From Cardiocondyla obscurior (lineage: Eukaryota > Arthropoda > Insecta > Hymenoptera > Formicidae), in contig NC_091868.1 in NCBI RefSeq assembly GCF_019399895.1, forward strand, positions 8,805,593 to 8,869,592: a stretch of DNA of 64,000 nt. Reading direction: 5' to 3'. Positions within the stretch are counted from its first letter, which is position 1. Each line of letters starts with the position of its first letter. This document shows, in pieces, positions 12,201 through 27,200 of this stretch. The notes below the pieces were generated by a model, which was given only the letters and a program-made list of their open reading frames with translations, made no database searches and had not been told where the DNA came from. A program made the position numbers and the translations under genes.

Positions 12201-15200
12201 CCGCTGCCGTCTCGCCATCGCGTCCTCTCCCCCGCTTCGGTTTGACGGAAAGGCGCATATCTCGCGAGATAAGGCGCGCTAAAATCCTAATCCGCGGATG
12301 TAAAATTAATTCAGCGGATGTCCGCGAATTCGTCGCGCGTGCACGCTAATTTTCGCAGACTGCATTGTTTCGGCCTCGCGTTCGTCCAGCGTCGCGGTCG
12401 GCGTCGCGACGCGCCGGAAATAAATTCAGACGCCGGAAAAAGCGGCGCGTCTGGAGGAGCGCGGGCGACCGTTTATAAATCATTGAAGGGGGAGCCGGGC
12501 AATAAATTTCGGACGGGGGCGAGAGAAGGAGACGCGGAAGAAGTCGCGGCCCCGAAAGCAAATTCCATTGAGATCAGACGCCAATTACTTATCGGCGCGC
12601 CGCGATCCACGAGAATAATGCCCGGCGGCCTTCGCTCTTCCCCGATTGCGATTAGCTCACGCAGCATCCCGGCCAGGGTGTTGTTTTCTTCATCGGGCCG
12701 ACGCTTGGTATTCGTAAACGTCGGCATAAAAAAAAAAAAAAAAAAAATAACTTCGAGACTAATTAATTTCAATTTTCGACCTAATAAATAAGATAAATTT
12801 TTGAAAGATGTGACGTCGACGTTCCATTTACGCTCGGCTCTGATCGATGAGAGGAGCCAATTGTGTGCGGCGCTTTAAGCGGACCGTCGCGTAGCCGTCG
12901 GGAGTGCCAATGTGTTTTTCCCAGTTGGGTCAAACACCCTGAAGCTTAGATAAGGTTCCCAACCTTGGCATGGCCGAGCCAAGTAACCGCGTAACGTAAG
13001 TACGCGATCACGCCGCCGTTTCGAGGCGTAAAAAATCCCGCGCGGAACGAGATAAACCGCGTGCGTTAGTGCGAGGCGAATAAGTGGCACACGGGGAAAA
13101 GAATTCAAGCCGCGAGACTCCGATCTTTCGTTCCGCGCGACGAAAAAGCGCGGATTGCAGGATCTTAGCGTGCTCGTTCGCTCGCAGATCCTGACCCTGA
13201 TTCCCGGTCATCATCCACGGCTATCTCTGCCAATCACTGGCAAAAGGAAGGAAAGAAATCCGCGAGACGCGCGTAAGATCGTACCGGGGCGAGGCCAAGG
13301 AATACGACGCAACGGGGTCGACGGCTGTACGGTAAAGGTAGTAAAGGCAGGCAGCGACCGTCTCGTATATATATCGAACGGACGGAGAGAGACGTGACCC
13401 TTGTCCTTCAAACGGCCTTTCTACGACCGCGCAGCGCCGCATAGGTGCGCGTTGCATACCTAACGACACGCGCTCTCGCCAGGAAACCCGGCCGCCTCTC
13501 GTGCTCCAGCTGCAGCCTGCAACTCTCCGCCAGGGACGCACTTGCCAAATTCCTCACCTCCGCGAACGCACCGCGGAGTCGGTGGAGAACACGTCCGAAA
13601 CGCCTCAACGTCGCGTTGAGCGAGATGGAACGGCTCGACTTCGCCGGACACCCCGTATATCGCGTCATATGCATATGCCGCGCCACGCACACTTACGCAC
13701 GCGGGTGTGTGTATCTAGTTTGATAGACGAGAGCGAGGCGATAGGAACTACGAGTTCAGCCGAGCGGTGTTTGCCCGCGATAAGATGCACCAGTCGCCAC
13801 TGGCGCCTGTGCTGTGTGCCGAGACTCGGGAATTTCAGCGCTCCGCGGGCCGCCCAGCTGGAGGGTCGCTCGCAGGACGAGAGCCCTAATCCTGCGGCGA
13901 CGGCGGCGGCAGATTAGAATCACCGGGAGGCCGGCGATACCGAAGAGCAACACTTTTATCTCCCGGTTTATCTCCGAATTGTAAATACTATCTGTCTAAA
14001 AATAAATCCCTATCAAAAATCCTTGGTTTCTTTCATCAAAAAAAAAAAAAAGACAATTTTTCTCTTCCTTTGGTAGTTTTCAGCCGAAGGCAAGGCACAA
14101 TGAAGAATCGCTTTCAACCTAGCGCGCGCAATCAGAAAAAGGTTCGCTCTGAGGAAGAGACGCGATTTCAGAAGATCAATGAAGATGTACCACCCGCGGC
14201 TATCCTTCTCGACCCCTCGTTATCCTTTTCTCCCGCAGGGAAACCGCGAGAAACCGGTGTCGCAGAGTTCGCGGGTCTCGATAGTACCTCTTTGTCGTCA
14301 AGAACATTAATTTCGAACCGGACGCGATCGTGATCCCACCGCCGAGAAACGTGCCGATCATTGGAACGCCGCGAGAAACGGCGCACGTTCCCGTCGATTA
14401 GCGAAATTACAGAGGTGGCGGCCGCGCGCTTTATCACCACCTCGTTATACGTAATAATCACAATTTTCCTCGTTTCCACGCACGAGCATTGTTCTGGCGC
14501 CAGCTATTGGCCAAGTGTTAATTTCGAAAAAAAAAAAAAAAAGGTGGGAACGGTCTCGCGTGTGTAATAATTGTCAAAGCCTATGAGGTCAGATAACAAC
14601 GAGATATCCCGATATCGCGCGGTTTTCACGAGGCTTTCTGGCGCCTTTTCCGGCTATCTGGCGGCGCACCGATATCCGAACCGTATAGATACTCGCCGCG
14701 GAGACGCTTTAGAGATCGATAAGAGGAAAGAGGCTCGCGCCGAAGATACAGGTGTACGGAAGTGTAGAGCTCCGGGCTCTGTCAATCAAAGCGACGACGA
14801 CGCGACGGTGTCGACGGGAGCCGCACACGTCAGAGAGGCGACGGATGACCGCGTCAGCGAGTCGCCAAGTCGAGGACAAGCGCCTTTTAAACGAGACCGG
14901 GCGAAGGATCGGCCCGTCGCGCCGGCGAGGCGCGCGAACGGCTCGACTTTCACGTGGGATCCTCTATCTCCGCGCGAGCGAAAAAAAAATCGCACGCGCT
15001 CGCGTGCGACGGCAGGAGGAGACGGCGACGACGACAACAAAGCCATAAACCGCCTCGCTTCCTGCGTCGCGCCGCCCGTCCGGTTTCTGAAAGCATTACG
15101 TCGCCGTCGCTCGTCCTCGTCATTATCGTCGCTCGCCGAGCTCGTGCACGCAAACCTGACACGCGCGGCATAAATATCGGCGAAATAATATCCGCGCATT

Positions 15201-18200
15201 CTGAGAAAATGAGCGTCTCATCTCCGACGAGAGCGAGGGCGAGGGGCCAGGACGAAGATCGCGCGACGTGCGCGTATAAAAAAAAAAGAGAAAAAAAAAA
15301 AGGAAAAGAAAAAATAGTTACGTTCCCGGTGATTATCTAAGCGCGAGTAACACAATGATATAATAATGAATGCGATTAAATAGATGTATCGCCGCGAATT
15401 ATTTAATCGAAAGAACGGCCGCGCGGGTAAAAATAGATTATCGAGGCGGCGGCGATGCAGCGGTTTCTCGAGACTTTGATCGCGACCGAGTGTCGCCGCG
15501 AGTCTCGCTGAATCGACGAGATAGATCCGACGAATCGAGCTGAGAATTTCGAAAGCGGCATCTCTCTGATCGCCTTCGCAAATCCCGCGGGGCACTTTCG
15601 GAGTCATTTAAAAGAGAGATAACCAGCAGAGCAAACTGAATCACCCGGAGCTGGAAAAAAAAAGCTACGCGTATCGCTTCTTGCGTTCCTCTTGGAGAAA
15701 AAAATCGATCCCAGAAGATTTTTGATCGTCGGGATTTAACGGGACGGAAATCGAACGCCGCGCGCATACACGCACGGGACACACGGCTCTCGCGAAACGC
15801 GTACGCGCCTTGCACGCACGTGCGTGTGTGAATAGTAAGCGGAGGCATAAAGTCATCGGGTGTTTGCTTAAGCGCGTGTCATATTAGAGAACGGTACAGA
15901 GAATATCATTGGCGCCCGCGCGGCGCGTGCGGATGGAATCTGAATAAAATGCAGGAGAAAGACGTCACGTGTGTACATAATACATCTCGATTTATATATG
16001 CAAGTAGTATATCGGGACACGAGGCATTGTGAAACAAGTAGGCGGCCACGCCGCGAATAGTATCGCAATAAAATCGTTCAATTTATTTCGGTTCTCCTGC
16101 GAGCGGAGAGTGTCGGCCGCGGTACGAACATCTAAAAAAAGAACTCCTCGCCTCTATTATGCGCGAACGGACGGCGGCGGCGGCGGCGGCAATGCTCGAT
16201 TAAAAGGACACTTGGCAGGGCCTATATTTTCGTTGGCCCTTATCGATATCACGCCACAGCATCCGTCGTACTTGCGACGGCATCGCTAGGCCGCGCTTTC
16301 GGAGAGCTTTATTAATAACCGGCGAGTCTTTCGCCCTTCCGCCGGCGATAATATTAAGAAGCTGCTCCCCCGAATACGAGTATCGATTAAAATTAATTGT
16401 AATAAAAAATATTTTTTTTACTTTCAATAATTAAATTATTAAAAATATGAGAAGGGAAGAAAAGTTCGAGTTTTCTTTCGAGCGGGGTGTCTATAAGATA
16501 TACGAGACTGCGGAACTTACGTGAGACATATGGAAGAAAAAAAAAAAAAAGAAAAAAATGAAAAAAAAAAGTTTGACCGTGAAAGAATCGGGACGTGGGA
16601 AGCGAGAAAAAGCGCGCAGACCTAGCGCAGCGTTCGACTATCGTAAAAAGAATTGGCGCTGTGAGATCATAGTCACGACCCTCTTAAAGCCTCGAGGCTC
16701 GCTTTCTTAAGAGTGCGTATCGCAGGACACATGTTGGATCCCCGAGATCGTGAGGAGAAGAAAGAGGGGGAAGGGGGGAGAAAAAAAAAGGGACGAGGGA
16801 CCCGTCCTTCCTAGACGATTCTAAAAAAGGCCGACGCCGGGGAGGCCTCGGAATCGACGTCGTCGTCGCGGCCGGGCTTCCTCGTCATTGTCCGCGAACA
16901 ATGCGCCTGTAAGGAGATACGCGCGTAATGCTGCGCGTTATGCATGGGCGCCACGTGCGCGTGTGAGTGCATAACGTTATGCCCGCACACACGCGAGGAG
17001 ATACGTGTTGACGCTTTGTAATGGTAGAATAAAAGATGGCCCGACGCCAGTGAAGGCGCCACATACCAGGCGCCGCCTAACCGCTCTTTTCCTCCGTCCT
17101 GCTCTCGTGCGTGCCGCGGTCCGTTCCCGCAGCTCGTCCTCTCTCTCTCTCTGTCTCTCTTTCTCGCTCTTGTCGGTGCACGTCCTTCTCCCACGACAGC
17201 TGCCTCTCCCTCGTCTTCTCAACTCGCCCCGCGACAGTCCGACCGTTCACTCGCATTCTCTCTTTCTCTCTTGTGCTACCTTATCCGCCCCACGCTATTT
17301 CTCGATCCCCCGTTCCTCACTCCATTTCTCTCTATCTCTCTCCCTCTTTCTTTTTCCCGGCCGATTCTTTGACCCTATACAAACAGGGCCGCGCGTGCAG
17401 TATGCACGGAGGAATGCGCGGGGGCTTCGCGCGCGTTTTGCACGCGTGTACGTGCGCGCGTAACGATCATCTTTATTTTTTTTTCCGCCCGTCGGCACCG
17501 AGGCAAGCTTCACCCCCGCGGAGGGTCCCCCGATTTCTTTTCCTCCCTCTGCCCCTTTTCTCGCCCGCCTCCCTTATCTCTCGCTCTCGCACGTATCTCG
17601 CGCGAGATACGCGGCGTCGAAACTGCGCTCGATAATTTTGCAAGAGCGCTCCGGCGTACAATGGCGCCGGCAGCGCGAGGAAATCGGAATGTTGCGCTCC
17701 AGCGAAATTCCGCGGAGAAGACAAGACGCGCGAGCGTTGCTCGAATCCGCGAAGCCCGTCATTAAGTCTCGAACGCGCGCGGCCCATCCGCTCGAGGCAA
17801 ACCTATCGATCCTGGTTAAACGAACGTCCGCGTGTCATTGCACCGGCGGAATTCCTGAGTGCGACCTTCAGACCCTTTTTTTTTTTTCCATTCGGCGCGT
17901 ATTCGCGTGCGACACGCGTATCGCGTGATGCACGGCATGCGCGTTGCGATCGCGCGTATCGCTCCGCTCGACGAAAACAAAAGGGCCGAGGAGATGGGGC
18001 ACTAAACGAAGTGGAAGTCTCCGGCGCGCCTAGAATCTTGACGTCCCGGCGATTTCGAAACGCCCCGGTGTCCCGGAGACGCGGGGAGCAACGTATTCCC
18101 GCGTTTCCTCTCCACGGGACTTCTGTCTTCTATTAATAGTCGCGAGGCGAGTCGCGCGTGGCCGCGATCCTTTAATCCTTTCGGCGCTGAACGGCCCGAC

Positions 18201-21200
18201 GAGGCGTAACTTATGGCAACGGTAGCAGCGCGAGCGAACGCCTTTCTATCGATCGACAGGTCCGATGTCGATAATCGCGCAACACGTGTAACTTGACGAC
18301 GACACGCGATTAACTGCGCGGTACTTGGCCGCGTAGCTTTTGCTATCCGCAAAAATTCGGTAAACGTTGCCCGGCGAAGGAACGGAAGGTTCATCTCCTT
18401 CGACCCGCGAACGAAGGTATCAACGTTCCTTTGATCGAGCGGCACTCTTCCGTCCTATTAACGACGCCGTGGATTATTTTCCGCGCGAATATAATCGACG
18501 ATAAATGGGAGACGAAAAGTACCGCCCGGCCAGTTTCGAGATGCTGCCGCGTGCCCGACTTATCTCCTCGCGATTTATCACCGCGCTTGAAAAATGACAG
18601 ATAATGCTAAATGACTTAATCGTGACTCAGAATGTATCTATTAAGCGCGTTGAATAATTTTAAAACCGTGTTTGCATTTTATTCATTCATAGCAAAGGAC
18701 GGTAATCTTACTCGTCGCGATCGGGTATCCGTATACAAAATGATCTTTGCGAGGTAAAAGTACGTGCCTTGTCTTGTAAAATTAGCGACGGCTTGTAATC
18801 GCCCGTAAAAACAAGATGAAAGAGTGAATCGAACGGGTAATAAATGTGTTTTAAATTATCGCGAATCGCCACTTTAACTGTCTAATATTCGTCCGCGCGA
18901 TTAACCGCGTCGCTGATTTTTCCCGCTTTCACGGGAAGAGGTATCGATTCGGGCCGAACGTAAAAAAATTGCTCGCGTTAATCGCGAGGTGAGAGAGCTG
19001 AAATATTCTCGGACAACCACTCCGTCCGCGTCGTCGAGTCTCGTTCGAGCGGGGCAATTGATGCGCGTCTGAAATTACGATGGCAAAAAAATCTGGGGCA
19101 CACATAGCGAAATTGCCCGACAATCATTAGCGAGCGTAAGAGTGTACGTTATACGAGACTTAATTCCCCAGTCTGCCTCCACGTTTCCCCTCTCCCTATC
19201 TCTTTTCTCTGTCTTTCTCGCTGCTCTCTATTTTACCTCCCCCGTCGTCCCTCGATCCCTCGATCGCTCTCTCAAATCGCTAGCTCCTACTTGTTCCCTA
19301 TATCTCTCCGCGTTGCTTGCCCGCAAACACGCGCCAGCGGAGCGCGAATGTCTGCTCGCAGAAAGCGTTACGCTTCACGAGAGGAGATAAAAATGATTTC
19401 CTTTAAATCTTTCGAGTGTACGACCCTCATGAATGCGAGGAGCGTAAAAGAAGTACGGCGCTATATCGTAGATTTTTTTTTACGTAATCCGAGGTCCTAG
19501 CGCGGTTCCCGGATAGCGTCAGGCGCGAAATAAATGCATCTTTTTCCGGGCATTTTCGTCGGTGACGCAAGTGCGCGCACCGACACGATTTCGCGGCGAT
19601 CGCAGCATCGGAGGCCGCCGATTGAAACGCTCGGCCGGGCGCGATAGCGAAGAAGATGCGGGATTCTCGGAAGAGCGGGCGAACTTTGACAGATGGCCTC
19701 GTGCGCGTATCTCTTTTCTTTCTCCCTAGAGAGGCCTCGCCACGTCTCGCCGGCGGCTGGTTCCGCCGCGGTATAATTTAATTATTAATTTAACGACGAC
19801 AAAGTAACGATCGGTCGCGGACAATGAGCAAGTCCGATTATCTCGGCGCGGACGCGGCGCGGCAGTGGTCTCGTAAACCGGGCCTACCGCGGGTTGCATT
19901 GTAATTTACGCCGATATTTATGCGAGATGCGCTTGTCGGCGGAGTCTCCTCGTTACGGAGAGTTAACCATCTCGCGGAGCCGAATGACGACTCGTCCCGT
20001 CTCTCCTCGGCGAGTGCCATGCACGCGCGGCCGCGCGGTATGCAAATTATTTCTCGGAGACGCTCGTCGTAATTATATGTAGGTCAATAATGTTATCGAT
20101 AAAAATCGCGATCACGTACGCCACGGTTACGAGCACGCGAGATGCCGATGGTCCCTCCAATCAAGGCCGCGTAGCAAAATCGGCGAAATGTTTTAATAAA
20201 TCTGTTGTGTAATGGATTCTTCTTTCATTAAGATATTTGTATAAATATTTTTTTTTTTTAAATTTTACTTATGAAAGGAAAGAAATATCTGCACCGCTGC
20301 GTCAAAATGCAACGCGTCCAGTTAATTATTCGAGGGTACCGGGGAGATTTAACGGGCGCCTCGGGATTGTCGGGAAGCAGCGATTTGGAAGTTTGCGTTT
20401 ACGCGAATGATACCGCGGCACAAATATACAGTTAACGAAGTGCGCTTCTGGATCTATTTTCGCTCGATCGAAAGATCGAGGCCGTCGACCCAAACGGATC
20501 TCACGAGAGCCGAGAGAAAGAGAAGGAGAAAAAAGGAAGAGATAGCGAGAGGGACACCGAACCGCTTTTGCGATACTTGCTCCTCTCTTTTTCTCTCCCG
20601 TGCTCGAATACGACGAGGACGATGACGACAACGAGGAGCAATCAATCCGTCATTTTATTAAAAGGCTTATTTCGCGCCGCGATTTCATTCCCTCTCAAGT
20701 GGCCTGATCCAATTCGAATTCATGTCGCTGCATGCGTCGTCGCTAAGCTCTCTTCCATTGACCGGCTCGTGTGCGATCGTCCCCGGTATCTCGGTACGCG
20801 AACCAAGTCATCTCGTAACCCTTCAACTGCGGCACGCGCGAGCGAAATTGCTGGGGCGAGCCGGACCGAGAGAATTCGCGACGCAGATTTATCAATTGGA
20901 GTGCGGCGACTCCAATGCCCTCCAATCGACACGACGATTCAACGAGTTTTCATGAGGGAGAACAGCGGAGACGAGGAAGGCGAGCGAATACTAGAACCGT
21001 TTAGCGAGAGCCGTGCTCGCCAAAGGGAGCCGCGATGATGAACGAACGAGGAAATCGCGTCGAATGAGTCACGTCAACGGCGAGGACTCGAAATGATAGG
21101 CCGCGTACACCGAGGCCGCTAATTGATGCGCTTTAAAGTCGTCCGCTTGTTTTCCCGCTTAACGAACCGTTAACTCTAGCTAACGGCTGCGTAAATGTTT

Positions 21201-24200
21201 CCCTGTCGGATTCCCCTCGTCGCGACCTGCCACCGGAAAAGCGTGTCGACGCAGATTTTTCATTCACTACCGCGAAACGTATACGTAGATCTGGAAACGT
21301 CACGCGCGAAGCTGTAACGAAACGGCCGGCGCACGCCGGCCCAGCATCCGCTCTCTCCCCTTTAAAATCTTCGATCCGGCTCCTCCGCCAGATTGCGACG
21401 ACCTTGATTCTCTCGCACGGTTTAACCGTGACGTCCAAGATACAGCTATTTTGAAACCGAGACAAAAACGAGCACTGTAACGGGTAATTTTATCGAAAAT
21501 CCGGCCGGTTTGTTGTGGCATGATGCAATACCGATTAACCGATTAGGAAGAGTAAAAAAAACACTAAATTATCGTATCTACAGAAGCAACGACAGCTCGG
21601 CGATATATATACATTCCACGTAAATGCGTCCTAAGCGTTTCACGCTAATGAACTGATACAATGAAAAAGTACAGCGGGGGATAAATTTAAAACGTCGCCG
21701 AGACGTGAACGACTCGAGCTAACGGGCGCCAAGAGAGACGTTCGGGTTCGGAAAGCGTTTCTCGAAAGGTGATTTTCCCAAAAGGTCCGTAAAAAGTTAT
21801 ACGAGACACGCCACGCCGCTTTTGTTCCCGAGAAAGACCCGGCGCGACCCCGGCCCGGGAGATCCGGAGCCGGGATGAATGGGGTGCTCGTCCGTTTACC
21901 TCGGTTATCGCGCCAAGGGATGGCGCCAGTCGGCGACCGCCCCATTGAGAAGGGATGCGGAGAAGGGTTGGACCCGGCGACGTCGCGCCGGCGGAGAGGA
22001 AACGGACACGAGCAACCTGTTGCTCTTCGGGATGCAAGTCCACGTGGCCATCTCCTCCGGGCCGGCTCTCCCCCCGGCACCCACACGCAACATGTTGCAA
22101 TCCCCCGAACCCCACGGGCGTCGTAAAGTATTCGCGCGACGACGGATTATCGCGCGCCGCACGTGGGTGGACCATTTATCTCGGTAGAGCCGAGAGGCGC
22201 TGGGCGCGAGAGATAATTGATGAACGCGTTTTTACCTGGCGCTGACGGTTTTTGCGAGAAACCACGGGATGGGTGGACTGCGAACGGCGCGGTGGAAAAT
22301 ACGACGACAGTAATACAACGGGCACGATAATAACGTAAGAGTTATGTAATGACAGAGCGAGGGAACGTTGTAAATCTTATTCGGCTTATTAACGTCGCGT
22401 GATGTGTATATTAAAGGCCGTGAATCATAAAAATTTTTTTTTAATGGAGTAATAATGGTTTTAATATACGCGGCCGGGGTGAATCACTGACGCGATATAT
22501 GTGAATTAACTCGTGTGAACTGAGACACGTTTTTATGTATGCGAGCTTTTTCAAATATTATTAAAAATTATTGAACACTCGAGAGGCTCAAGTGTATATT
22601 ATTTCCGAAGTCAATCCCGGCACCCGGGGGATCATGCGTCTTCCTCATCCGCGATGAAGATTCTCGAGAGGCGAGACTGACGGCGCATTTCGATCGATCG
22701 TCGGCCGAAGGCGGCACGACGACGGACGTCTAAAGCAAGCAATAGAGAGAAAGACCGAAGAAAAAGGAAGAGAGAGAGAAAGAGAGAGGGAGAGACCTAG
22801 CGCCAAAATAAATCAATAAAATAGCGAACCAAGTCGGGCACGTAGGCGCATATACGTGCATACAACGTGCAGACCGGCACGTATGTGGACAAGGGAAGCG
22901 GGGCCGAGGGAAAAGAGCCGCGGCAGACGGGCGAAGAGAGAGAGAAAGAAGAGAGCCAGGCGAGCGAGGTCGAGACACGCGGCAGCTGTCTGGCGCCAGG
23001 GGTCCCCCTGTTCCCTCAAACAGTCGCGCCGAATGCCACCCACCTTAACCGACCGACCTATCGTGCCATTCTCAAACCTGCCTGCATCCCGGGAGCCGGC
23101 TTTTCTCCCCGCCAACCCCTCTACTCTTACCCCGCGTTCCAGCACCGGTCCCTACGGTCCTCCGGATTTCGTCCTGCGCCAGATGCAGCGGCCCCGACGA
23201 CATACGGCACCGTTTGATGGATCGGCCCGTCGGCCGTATTCCGCCGAGTAGAAACTTCCGATCAAGCGAGAGAGCCCGACAAACAAATCGTTGAAACTGT
23301 CCAACCGCGTTGATAAGCGAATAAATGAATCTAGCCGAGCTGACCGGGAGGGACTCGACGATCGCGCCCGACCGGCGGGAAACGCACTCGATCGAACGAT
23401 ATTTCTGTTCTCTCCCGGAAGCGCCGTTCTATCTATAACCGGCTCAAATAAAAAGGCCAGCCGCGCTGCGTGTTTATGATTCCGTGTCATCCTCTCCGGT
23501 GCTCGAAACTTGACGTGTCGCGTATTACATCGCCGCGTTTTACGTCGCGCGAATGCATTCGTTATGCCGATGAAAGTGCAATCGCGTCGGATGACTCCCG
23601 TTTCCGGTGGAAACTTTAATCGAGAATTCGAAGACACGAGCCTAGCAATAAATAAGAGCGAATAAAGAGCAAAATAATTTTTTTTTATTTAAGATACGTA
23701 ATCAAAATGCAATTAGCAGAAATAGAAATAAAAAAAAAAAGTCCGTGGGGTTTTATTTTAAATTGTCACGAGCAACGTTCTCTCAAACGGAAAACGGGCT
23801 GGAGCCGGGGATAAATTGCGTTCTACGCGATTACTCTCGGATTAAATGCATGAACACACGCGTCGTCTCTTATTCGCTCTTGTAAAATATCGCGAGATCC
23901 GCCGGACAGACGCAATTTGCTGTTGGCTTAGGAATGCGACGTCTGCCGACGTTGGAGCAGCGGCCTTTGCATTGGCAAAGACAAACACTTGCAATTAGTA
24001 ACAGCAAAAACCACGAAAGACAAACTCATTGCGACATCACCGTCAGCACGAAAATTACAATTACTTAAAATTGCGACTCGTTTTTCTCCTCTACGATATG
24101 GAAAACAATCTTCCCACAAAACTACTCGTTTTTTTTTTTATAAAGCATAATTTACAAGTCTATCCAAAATTTTTTTCTCCTGTACACTCAATTGTAATAA

Positions 24201-27200
24201 CTTAATAAAAAAAATTCCCAGTTTAACGTGTCTACTTTTTTTTTCCCCTTTTTTTATTTACGCAAATTATTTCCCGTCGTTAATAACTTGCGAATTCGAG
24301 CGGTTCCGACGAGAAAATCCGGTGGCGCAATCGCGGAAAATTATTGAACAACGTTGCGGAGAAACGAGAGTGATCGTCGCGCGAGTCGGCGCCGAGCGTA
24401 GCGCGCTCACTTTCCTGCTTCTGGCCGGGGCCAAAAGCGTTTCAGGCGTTCCACGAAGCGGCGGGCGCGAGACCGGCCCGAAAAACGACGAGTTCGCGAT
24501 CCGTGCGGTGCGTCATGCGTGAAAAGCTACGCGCGCGTCAGCCCCGCGGAACGCGCGTGCTGAGGAAATTTCTTCGACGACCGCGGTTCGGGATCGCGAA
24601 ACATTATCCCTACCCTCCGAGAAATCTCCCTCGGGAACGCGGTGCTCTTTGCACACGGCGCGGTGCAAACTAAACGTAAACAAGTACAGCCACACGTAAA
24701 AAAAACGTCATTTCTTTAGATAACGTAATGTGAGAAAGAGACTTTAATTTATTTTTGAAATTTACTTTCGAATTTCAACCTTATTCTCGCAATTCGAAGG
24801 GGCAGGCTCGCCTAAAATTGAACTCGTTTTCATTTTTCTCAGACGAGAATTAACGAGAGGGAAATCGATCAACGTTGATCGTGTAGACGCAGTCATCGAT
24901 CATAGGCGTCACGGATCCCCATTGTAGGGATCTCGGATCGACCGTGAGATCCAAAGATAAGAAAAAAAAAGAGAAAAAAAAAAGAAAAAAAAAGAGAGAG
25001 AAAAAGAAAAGGAATGTACGTGACACGAGAAATGGATCGTCTTATTTTTCCCGAAATTTTACGTCGACCGAGGTTTGGACGATCTATTATCATTCGAACG
25101 ACTCGACGTGGCATCCCGTATATCTCTCGTTGCGGGGTCGGCGGTCATATGGGGCCATGCATAACCTTGAAGACATAGTTACCTTCTCCGTTGGTGGTAA
25201 GCGAGCCGGGAAGTGGCAGAGGCGTGCTGTTTCTGCACCGACGTTGATCCCCTTCGCTGGGTGCGCGATCTGAAAATAAACGGGCAACCCCTTGAGATGC
25301 TGCTTTCCTCGCGCGAAGACTATTTCTTCCTCTCTTAATTCCTTCCCTCCTTTCGCGCGCCGCTTTTTTCGCTCCCGCACATGTTTCGCTTTATATCCAG
25401 AGCAGAAGGAGGAGAGAGAGAAGAAAGAGCGACACGCACACACATCGTCGTTGTACTTGCGAACCAGACAAAAAGAAAACCGGGGAATGTAAAGTGTGCA
25501 GATCGCAAACGCATTTTCGCGAGGCGGACGCGTCGGAACGGCCAGCGTCCGTGTATCGCGGTAGGTTCGGGACGAGTTTTCCGTGGACCGGGTAAGGTAG
25601 TTCGCGGCGTTGCATAAACGGCTTATTGTCGGTAAACACCGGCGACGAGGCTCCACGTAACTTCATATGACTGCACGTTTCTCCCGCTAAGCGACTAATT
25701 GACGCAACACCCGGTCTCGGATTTCTCTGCTTCAACAGAATAAGCGCGTCGATTCTGCCGGCGCAGGTGCGGCGCGCGAGATGCGTCGTGCCAAACGACG
25801 AAGCGATTCGTCACCGCGTCTTAATGCGAGAGACGCATCCGAGAGAGCGAAATGATCCTTCGTACCCTCCTCATTTGCGGTCGAAGGGTGATAAACGGTT
25901 CCCAGACCGTTCAGCTCGCGTCGAAGCTGCGCCATGCATCGACGGCTGCTCGCGAGAATTCACGATCGACCGCGGCAATTAAGCGCGACAATTTTCGCAG
26001 GGCCAGAGGAAAGAGAAACCGCCAAGGTAATCGCCAGACGCGTGATTCATAGCCCCGCGGGAAACCGTCTCTTTTCTTTTTCCCCTCCCGGCCTGCCTTT
26101 CTCCTTCGTGGCGGCACAAAGGAGGTGACAGAATCGTCCAAAATAATTATTCGCTCGAAACGGATAATTTATTCACGTGCGCCGTGGCAAAAGTCTCGTA
26201 TAGCAAACGGAACGGCCAATTATAATTTCCAACGAAACAATGCTAATCTGCCTACGAGCGACTGACTTTTAAAACCTTTTTTTTTTTCTTCGCTCGTGGT
26301 GACTTATTTGTCTTCTAGAATTTATTATTTCGTTAAAAAAAAAAAGTGATTTTATTCAGCTTTTACTAATTTATCGGACCAGGAGTCTATACAAGTTTCC
26401 AGCTTTATTGAATTTAATTCGATAAAATAATTTCGATAAAAAAATTCCAAAAGATGAAGACAACCCGTGGCTAAAAATAAACTACTTCAGGGCAGCATTA
26501 TTTTTTCTTTTCTAACGCGAATTGCACGTGGTAAACGTTTACGACTACGTTACAAAAGGCTTCAGGCCTGAAAAACATGCTAATAGTTTTAGGGATAGAC
26601 CATAGAAGGCCAGGGCCCATTCACTGAAAGAGAGGATGACGTCAGAAGAACAAGTCGGAATGAGGAGACGGTCGCATTCCTTTTGGATTCCAGAATCTCG
26701 TTCCTACGGGGTAAGCATTTCCTGCCACGTCGCACACGAGAACATTAAAGAAAGCGGCGAAGGCAAAGACAAGAGAACCGGGGACCTCAAGGATATCACG
26801 AGGATAGAAGAGAGCCGTCTATTTTTAGGACGCAATTATTTAAAAATCTGCTGGGCCTCGCCCCCATCGCTGTCGCGTCGCGCCGAGCGAATTCCATAGA
26901 ACTCCCTTACCTCTCTTTCACCGAATCCTCATCCTGTCTCCCACGCGAGAGGCTCTTGTTACGTAAATATGTATAGACCAAGGTATAGACTGTACCTAAA
27001 AATTGCTCGTCTTTCCCGTCAAATTATTTCTTATTTTTTATATTTTTTTTCGCTTATCTCGATAAAATTTAATACGGCCGATATTTAATGAATACTTAAT
27101 TCTGTTACGCAAATTCTGATTAACTAATATTTTTTTTCGATTTTTCTGTCTTCGACTTTTGTGTATTTTACATCTGCGTAGGTTGACGCGTTTTATAAAG

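Larger units (their letters stand above)
9571..25182 (-). other. Dad: Dad intron 3, 15.6 kb, GC/CpG-rich
   Basis: The intron holds many long overlapping open frames on both strands (for example 10560-11384 and 14571-15173). All are Arg/Ser/Ala-rich translations of CpG-rich DNA, with no recognisable domain and no support from splice phase. AT-rich patches with A/T homopolymers (about 10265-10420, 20220-20270 and 23650-23760) are interspersed. I see no nested gene or transposon open frame. The length and CpG richness fit an intron carrying regulatory elements. Confidence 0.7.

Noticed and set aside
14571..15173. 200-codon open frame in Dad intron 3
   Set aside because: Low-complexity Arg/Ala/Asp translation with overlapping frames on the opposite strand; no splice support.
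25090..25656. 188-codon reverse-strand frame covering Dad exon 3
   Set aside because: Only 25183-25269 is exonic, and it is read in another frame that joins both neighbours. The longer frame is a shadow.
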